A stretch of DNA of 64,000 nucleotides from assembly GCA_949752735.1 (NCBI GenBank), contig OX457043.1, forward strand, positions 37,508,605-37,572,604. Reading direction: 5' to 3'. Below the pieces are notes generated by a model. That model searched no databases and had not been told where the DNA came from. It worked only from the letters and a program-made list of their open reading frames with translations. The stretch is from Lumbricus terrestris (lineage: Eukaryota > Annelida > Clitellata > Crassiclitellata > Lumbricidae). Numbering within the stretch: the stretch's first letter is position 1; each line of letters starts with the position of its first letter. Positions 58,086 through 64,000 of the stretch are shown here, one piece after another. Position numbers and translations under genes: made by a program.

Positions 58086-59099
58086 TGTTCCGCAATACCG
58101 CCAGGTCTTTTTTTTCAAGAAATCTGGGAAACCGGACAGCATCTACCTATCCGCACTTCCGAGCGGCCGAGAAGACCAAGTCTCGGACAAGTGACGGTTG
58201 TTACCGACTAGTCGGGTCAATCTACGAAAAAACTTCGGTGAACCAGGAAAAAATTGCAAGAAAGCGTTTTATGATGATTTTATGGTATATTGGGTCTGGT
58301 GATGAACATACTAAAAGTTGCCAAAAATTGCACCACGGCAAGTGGGCTAATTTTGGCGGGAAAAAAGATGGCCGCCAATTGGACTAGGCATGGAATCTGG
58401 AAATTATACTGTTAGAAGCAAATCATGTAATATATTGCTAACATGCTTTTCTAAACTAATTCGACCCTCCTGAAAACGAAAATCGTGGTTAGCAAGCTTG
58501 ATTTTTAGCGGTTGCATGGGAAAACAAGATGGCGGCCAAAATGGCGGTCTATAATTGATTCAAAAGGTTGTATAGTCGGGTCAATCTACGTAATGATCCG
58601 CAAAATTGTAAGAAGGCGTTTTATGATGATTTTCTGGTGTATTGGGTCTGGTGTTTAACATACTAAAAGTTGCAAGAAATCGGACCACAGCAAGTGGTCT
58701 AATTTTGGCGGGGAAAAAGATGGTCGCCAATTGGACTAGGCATGGAATCTGGAAATGATACTGTTAGGAACAAATCATGTAATATATTGCTAACATGCTT
58801 TTCTAGACTAATTCGACCCTCCTGAAAACGAAAATCGTGCTTAGCAAGCTTGATTTTTAGCGGTTGCATGGGAAAACAAGATGGCGACCAAAATGGCGGC
58901 CTATTGCTTAAAAGGCTGTAAGTCGGGTATTGTATGTGATTTGAACACGATTTTGCAATTAAAATTAAGATGTATGGGTTCTAGTCATGCAATGGAATCA
59001 AAGACACGTATGTAGCACTGGAAGAAAACCAAAATGGCGGGAAAATGGCGGCCAGAATGTTGAAATTGCTAAAAGTGAAGTGATGTATGCAATGGAAAC

Positions 59100-59681
59100 A
59101 TGTCTCGGAAATGGATGGATCTTTCGAAGGCGGAGGCGGACGAGAAGTGGAATGGGGTAGAAGGCGAATGGAATCTATCCTGCGCAATACCATCCTCCAC
59201 CAACCCATCCACATCATCATCAGCATCATCTCCATCACAGCCTGACATCAAACGGCGCTGGAGGGGTTCATTCCAGCAACGTCTCAAAAGCCAGGCCTAC
59301 GGGCACCTGCCGGGAACACTCAAACGGGACAAGAGTTTGCTATCCATGGCGCATCTATCAGCGCACCCCTACGAACCGTACACACGAGGGAGGCTGCCCT
59401 TACCATCCGCTGTTCCATCGTCGTCGTCGCGTGTCCTCCAACCGTCGTCCAGTCCCAACCCGCACACTACGAACCTCTTCTCTTTGCGCTATTCTCCCCC
59501 TCGCGTTGCCAGCCTTCGTCTGGCAAAAGGAACGCTAAGAGAACGATTATCTCCCACGGGTGGCCTCGAACGACTGTCTGGCAAGGGCGGTCACCACCAC
59601 CTGCACCACCAGCTCCACCACCACCTTGAGATGGAAGTTGTTGAACTATTTTCTGCACTCCAAACTCAGATCACATTATAG
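59100..59681 (+). CDS. Unrecognised ORF in the left arm of the palindrome
   Basis: 193 codons from ATG. The start is acidic (KWMDLSKAEADEKWNGVEGE), followed by a Ser/Pro-rich stretch, an Arg-rich motif (IKRRWRGSFQQRL) near residue 50, then GHLPGTLKRDKSLLSMAHLS and a Ser/Pro region. A His-rich end (HHHLHHQLHHHL) precedes the point where the arm ends; the last 20 or so residues come from the spacer. The mirrored frame at 60318-59710 keeps about 180 of these residues with few changes. I recognise no domain. The opposite strand is also partly open, so coding status is unproven. Confidence 0.4.
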   Translation: MSRKWMDLSKAEADEKWNGVEGEWNLSCAIPSSTNPSTSSSASSPSQPDIKRRWRGSFQQRLKSQAYGHLPGTLKRDKSLLSMAHLSAHPYEPYTRGRLPLPSAVPSSSSRVLQPSSSPNPHTTNLFSLRYSPPRVASLRLAKGTLRERLSPTGGLERLSGKGGHHHLHHQLHHHLEMEVVELFSALQTQITL

Positions 59682-59709
59682 TAGAAACCACTGTTTGCAC
59701 AGCGATGTT

Positions 59710-60318
59710 TCAGGGGTTCAGTCTGAATCGATAGTTGGAGGAGGGTTGCTGTACCTCACTGCTAATCTTCTGCGCTAGGTCCTTCGTGTTGATCTCTTCC
59801 ATCTCTAGGTGGTGGTGTTGATGGTGGTGCTGGTGGTCGTGACCGCCCTTGCCAGACAGTCGTTCGAGGCCACCCGTGGGAGATGATCGTTCTCTTAGCG
59901 CTCCTTTTGCCAGACGAAGGCTGGCAACGCGAGGGGGAGAATAGCGCAAAGAGAAGAGGTTCGTAGTGTGCGGGTTGGGACTGGACGACGGTTGGAGGAC
60001 ACGCGACGACGACGATGGAACAGCGGATGGTAAGGGCAGCCTCCCTCGGGTGTACGGTTCGTAGGGGTGCGCTGATAGATGCGCCATGGATAGCAAACTC
60101 TTGTCCCGTTTGAGTGTTCCCGGCAAGTGCCCGTAGACCTGGCTTCTGAGACGTTGCTGGAATGAACCTCTCCAGCGCCGTTTGATGTCAGGCTGTGATG
60201 GAGATGATGCTGATGATGATGTGGATGGGTTGGTGGAGGATGGCATTGCGCAGGATAGATTCCATTCGCCTTCTACCCCATTCCACTTCTCGTCCGCCTC
60301 CGCCTTCGAAAGATCCAT
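59710..60318 (-). CDS. Unrecognised ORF in the right arm of the palindrome, mirror of the left
   Basis: 202 codons. The same protein as in the left arm over about 180 residues, with substitutions such as AIPSS to AMPSS, KSQAY to RSQVY and LRERLS to LRERSS, and no frameshift. It starts at the second shared methionine (MDLSKAEADEKW) because the first is changed. The C-terminus differs: it runs into the spacer on the other strand (EEINTKDLAQKISSEVQ). Function unknown. Confidence 0.4.
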   Translation of the reverse strand: MDLSKAEADEKWNGVEGEWNLSCAMPSSTNPSTSSSASSPSQPDIKRRWRGSFQQRLRSQVYGHLPGTLKRDKSLLSMAHLSAHPYEPYTRGRLPLPSAVPSSSSRVLQPSSSPNPHTTNLFSLRYSPPRVASLRLAKGALRERSSPTGGLERLSGKGGHDHQHHHQHHHLEMEEINTKDLAQKISSEVQQPSSNYRFRLNP

Positions 60319-61222
60319 TCATTTCCGAGACATGTTTCCATTGCATACATCACTTCACTTTTAGAAATTTCAACATTCTGGCCGCCATTTTCCCGCCATT
60401 TTGGTTTTCTTCCAGTGCTACATACGTGTCTTTGATTCCATTGCATGCCTAGAACCCATACATCTTAATTTTAATTGCAAAATCGTGTTCAAATCACATA
60501 CAATACCCGACTTACAGCCTTTTAAGCAATAGGCCGCCATTTTGGTCGCCATCTTGTTTTCCCATGCAACCGCTAAAAATCAAGCTTGCTAAGCACGATT
60601 TTCGTTTTCAGGAGGGTCGAATTAGTCTAGAAAAGCATGTTAGCAATATAATTACATGATTTGTTCCTAACAGTATCATTTCCAGATTCCATGCCTAGTC
60701 CAATTGGCGGCCATCTTTTTTCCCGCCAAAATTAGACCACTTGCTGTGGTCCGATTTCTTGCAACTTTTAGTATGTTAAACACCAGACCCAATACACCAG
60801 AAAATCATCATAAAACGCCTTCTTACAATTTTGCGGATCATTACGTAGATTGACCCGACTATACAACCTTTTGAATCAATTATAGACCGCCATTTTGGCC
60901 GCCATCTTGTTTTCCCATGCAACCGCTAAAAATCAAGCTTGCTAACCACGATTTTCGTTTTCAGGAGGGTTGAATTAGTTTAGAAAAGCATGTTAGCAAT
61001 ATATTACATGATTTGCTTCTAACAGTATAATTTCCAGATTCCATGCCTAGTCCAATTGGCGGCCATCTTTTTTCCCGCCAAAATTAGCCCACTTGCCGTG
61101 GTGCAATTTTTGGCAACTTTTAGTATGTTCATCACCAGACCCAATATACCATAAAATCATCATAAAACGCTTTCTTCCAATTTTTTCCGGGTCGTTTCGC
61201 AGATTGACCCGACTAGACAGTT

Positions 61223-61954
61223 GGACGGGTGAGTCGAGCGATCCTGATTTAAAGCTGAAGTTAACGTTTTCGGTCGTGAATCGGTGACGATCTGTCATGG
61301 TGTTTTCTTGTCATTGATCTCACGGGGTTAAGCTTCCGTGTGCGGGGCGAAGGCTCAGGGAAGGATACGGTATTCGTGATCTGCCTAGCGAGCGATCGCA
61401 GTATCCAGTGACTGTGTTTTCCAGTCAGGGTTACACATACCTGTGTCGACGATTCTGCAGGACTGGGTTGGGCTCCTACCTGCAACGAACGCGCCAAGTC
61501 GTATACACGATCTTGCGTGTGGCCGATCGTTGTGAGTGCTTTAGCGTAACTTGAAGGGTACGGGGTTCCTTGTTGGAGACGTTGCGACTTCAGGTGTTCG
61601 CATGAGACCGATGTTTCGGTGAGACACGTTGAAAGTAACATATACCCGCGATTCCGTACACGTAAATTGTTCGGCACTGTGTTGCCGACAGTTGAGTATC
61701 CTTATTGTTCCTCGGTTACTGCAAGGGAGAAGGGTAGAGAGAAGTGGTCTTTGCCCTGTGAATTTGTTCCGTCAGTGAAGGATACGTCATCCTTTGGTGT
61801 ATCTATTGTCTGCCCGTGGGCATTAGACCGCCGCGGGTCATCAGGTTTCTCGGGTTGTCAGTCACGATTTCGATATTTTGTTGCTGTCCTCGGGTAGAGG
61901 ATCGTTGGTGGACCGAGAGTCTTAAGCAAGCTAAGAAGGCTTGGGAAGCAGAGT
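61223..61954. other. No recognisable gene
   Basis: GC content is higher than in the surroundings and frames are short. It lies between the palindrome and the right direct repeat; the left side has only about 120 bases in the same position. Confidence 0.4.
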
Positions 61955-62085
61955 ACAAACTTGAGAGATAAGACCCAAGTTTTTCTAGGGACTTTACGCT
62001 CAGGTCCGTAGCTGCTACGGCGAACGGCGCCGGTAGAAGGTCCTACAAGTAATAAGTCTCTTCGGAGACAGGGTTCCAAGAGCGA
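61955..62085 (+). repeat. Direct repeat flanking the palindrome, right copy
   Basis: Partner of 57955-58085; same orientation, about one difference in eight. Confidence 0.8.
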
Positions 62086-62189
62086 TAAGAGAACTGTTAG
62101 TTGCGTTGGAGTTTATTTTTGAAGATTTACCTCTGGAACACGTCAACAGGGCCATCGAGAATTTTAAAAGGAGGATCCTGACAGTGGAC

Positions 62190-62490
62190 ATATTTAGCAC
62201 AAGATGTGAAGCACTATCAAGTTCATTTGGTAACAGTTATCTAAGATGTGACTTAATAAAATCGATTTGTGTTACCTTTTTGTTGTGTTACGTTTTTGGA
62301 TCGTCAAAAAACATTGGGTACACTGATCAACAGTGATATACCTTTTTTCTACATAAAATATTTTTTTTAAATTTGGCCTTTGTATGTAAATATGAATTTC
62401 TTTTAAACCTGCACAACTTTATTTGCAAATTCTTACTTCTGGCCAAGATAATGGCAAAAACCTTCGGGCTATCTTTTTTGGGTCCAACCT
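62190..62490. mobile_element. CAGGGTG-family element, third copy, partial
   Basis: Shares GTGAAGCACTATCAAGTTCA, GATCGTCAAAAAAC and CTTCTGGCCAAGATAATGGC with the copies at 23.1 and 55.3 kb. It ends TATCTTTTTTGGGTCC, the inverse of a left-end-like sequence. Confidence 0.65.
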
Positions 62491-62576
62491 TTAACTAAAG
62501 CGCTATAAAAAATTAATGTTCAAGTTTTCTTTGATGGAATTTTTTTCAATATCAGTATGCATGTCTTGTTTTAAGA

Positions 62577-62912
62577 AAATTATTTCCATGTTGCCCCATT
62601 CATATACGAACGAATTTCTTAGAGCGTGTAGTGATATCCTTGGTCCCACCCATATATTCCTACCGTGAAGTTGACTAGCTGGGTTATCCGGCGTTGCCCG
62701 GAAAATTTAGGATTCGACCCGCTCCGGCCACAACCCGCTCCGGCCACAAAATTATTTCCATGTTGCCCCATTCATATACGAACGAATTTCTTAGAGCGTG
62801 TAGTAATATCTTTGGTCCAACCCACACATTCCTACCGTGAAGTTGACTAGCTGGGTTATCCGTTGTTGCCCGGAAAATTTAGGATTCGACCCGCTCCGGC
62901 CACAACCCCACC
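62577..62912. repeat. Tandem duplication of about 172 bases
   Basis: 62577-62735 and 62749-62912 are nearly the same (TTATTTCCATGTTGCCCCAT through GCTGGGTTATCC and GATTCGACCCGCTCCGGCC). A diverged third piece (GGGTACCCAGCGTTGCC to GACTCGCTCC) lies at 63345-63390. Confidence 0.85.
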
Positions 62913-63570
62913 ACACCACACCCACCACTCCGACCTCCACCGGTACGCCACCCGTGAAATTTTGGTTTTCTTTCATAATTTTACCCCTCCCAAAATTTCC
63001 CCCACCCCCACAACACGCCGCCGCTGACTTTGACCTCCACCGGTGCGTCACCCGTTAAATGTTGTTTTTCGCGGAAAAGTTCCCCCCTCCAATTTCCCCG
63101 ACCATTTCCATACCTCACCCCCACAACACGCCACCACTAATTCCGATCTCTACCGGTAGGCCTACGCCCCCTTAAAATTTAGGTTTTCGGAAATTTTTCT
63201 CGATCCAAAAACCCTGCCCCCCCACCACACAACACCCACCACTAACTCCGACCTCCAACGTCACCACGTACCGCCATCCATGAAATTTTGTTTTTCGAAA
63301 AATTTTGTAACCCAAAAATCTGCTCCCCACCTTGGCTCCCTAGATGGGGTACCCAGCGTTGCCAGGAAAATTTAGAAATCGACTCGCTCCTGCCACAGCC
63401 CCACCACCCCCACAGCACCACTGACACTCCAAACTCCACACGAGAAATTTGGGTTTTCGGGAAAATTTCCACGTCCCAGCCACCCCTCCACCCCTTCCAA
63501 ACTCTCATCCCACCGCCTCCGCTCACCCCCCCAATAAACACCATTGACACCTTACACACCTCTAAAACGG
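62913..63570. repeat. C-rich degenerate minisatellite
   Basis: About five units of roughly 105-175 bases, each with a CGACCTCCACCGGTACGCCA-like part followed by GAAATTTTGGTTTTC, at about 62930, 63028, 63145, 63249 and 63424. The G-rich opposite strand gives long Gly/Val/Trp frames that I regard as artefacts. Confidence 0.65.
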
Positions 63571-64000
63571 TTGTCAACCGCTGCCTTTATACGTACATGT
63601 ATGGGAGCCGAAAGAAAAGTGCTGTCATAAGCTTGAAAGGGCAAAGGCCAACTGGGAAAATGAGTGTTTTTGCGCCCCCACTCTGGTCCCATGGGAGCAG
63701 AGATTTGCGAACCCCTACGCTACGCGTCCGATGCCGAGACGGACACAGTAGTGAAGGTTTCGAGTGAAAAGCTCAAGAACTGTGGACATGCATTACGCAC
63801 AGAATCTTCTCTTTATTTATATAGATTAGTAACTGCACCAGTTAAGTTAGGGAGAGGCCTTAGTTAATGTTTAGTTAATAGTTCGAGCGAGAATTATTAC
63901 ATTGTTCTGTTTAATTAATCGACCAGTGCTATGACCAGTACTTACGGGTAAAAAAGGGAAGGATGGCATCCGCGTTCACGAAGCCTGGATCAATCCGGGC
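63571..64000 (+). other. Unassigned right end; possible gene or gag start at 63964
   Basis: TTTATTTATATAG at 63812 could be a TATA-type motif. An ATG at 63964 opens a frame (MASAFTKPGSIR) that runs off the window. It may be the start of a retroelement gag or a host gene; 12 residues are too few to tell. Confidence 0.25.

Larger units (their letters stand above)
58204..61222. mobile_element. 3-kb palindromic foldback-like element
   Basis: Arms 58204-59636 and 59798-61222 are near-identical inverse copies around a spacer of about 160 bases. Each arm begins GACTAGTCGGGTCAATCTAC and consists of direct sub-repeats of about 367 and 346 bases and a partial third, each restarting with GTCGGGT. The sub-repeats contain GGGAAAACAAGATGGCGGCC and GGTTGCATGGG phrases. 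The inner third carries the mirrored ORFs. Long terminal arms made of direct sub-repeats resemble Drosophila foldback elements in design. No transposase motif was seen. Confidence 0.88.

Noticed and set aside
58981..60452. Methionine/tryptophan-rich frames opposite the palindrome ORFs
   Set aside because: Reverse of the Ser/Pro/His-rich frames; appear twice only because the arms are mirrored.
62791..63577. Gly/Trp-rich minus-strand frames
   Set aside because: Composition follows the C-rich minisatellite; no start context or domain.

Overview
This is animal nuclear DNA, probably from a marine or other repeat-rich invertebrate. The window contains one spliced animal gene. Almost everything else is transposon debris of types common in invertebrates: Ty3/gypsy elements, RTE-type and CR1/L2-type LINEs, tRNA-derived SINEs, Tc1-like and foldback inverted-repeat elements, and long microsatellites. 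There are no bacterial-style operons, rRNAs or CRISPR arrays. I cannot assign a phylum from the sequence.

The one host gene is a junctophilin on the minus strand, from 53757 (start codon) down to 30885 (stop codon). I rebuilt it from five exons: 53757-53370, 51546-50805, 43799-43681, 32936-31867 and 30971-30885. Every junction has GT..AG ends and the phases agree (1, 2, 1, 0). The predicted protein is 801 residues: six N-terminal MORN repeats, a joining region, two more MORN repeats, a helical segment, a divergent region and a C-terminal membrane anchor. Junctophilins hold the plasma membrane close to the ER/SR in excitable cells. Its four introns hold much of the repeat DNA in the window.

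Layout from the left. 1-12.4 kb: a Ty3/gypsy integrase, an LTR-like block and a gag-like ORF; the LTR-gag part recurs at 9.4-12.4 kb. An RTE LINE breaks the first copy and a 5'-truncated LINE with a 9-bp target duplication breaks the second. 12.4-22.2 kb: relics, a 276-bp GTAT array and a minus-strand gypsy element (gag, protease, integrase) interrupted by an RTE LINE and a CR1/L2-type LINE. 22.2-30.8 kb: inverted-repeat elements, SINEs and LINE scraps. 30.9-53.8 kb: the junctophilin gene. Its third intron contains a roughly symmetrical nest of inverted repeats around pentanucleotide satellites. 53.8-64 kb: a Tc1-like element, a CR1/L2-type LINE copy, a 3-kb near-perfect palindrome carrying two mirrored ORFs, and C-rich tandem repeats.

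Most transposon ORFs are frameshifted or truncated, so the window reads as a nested repeat landscape around one conserved gene. The most unusual structures are the 58.2-61.2 kb palindrome, the nested inverted repeats at 33.1-39.2 kb, two long near-perfect hairpins and the gypsy relic with protease followed directly by integrase.
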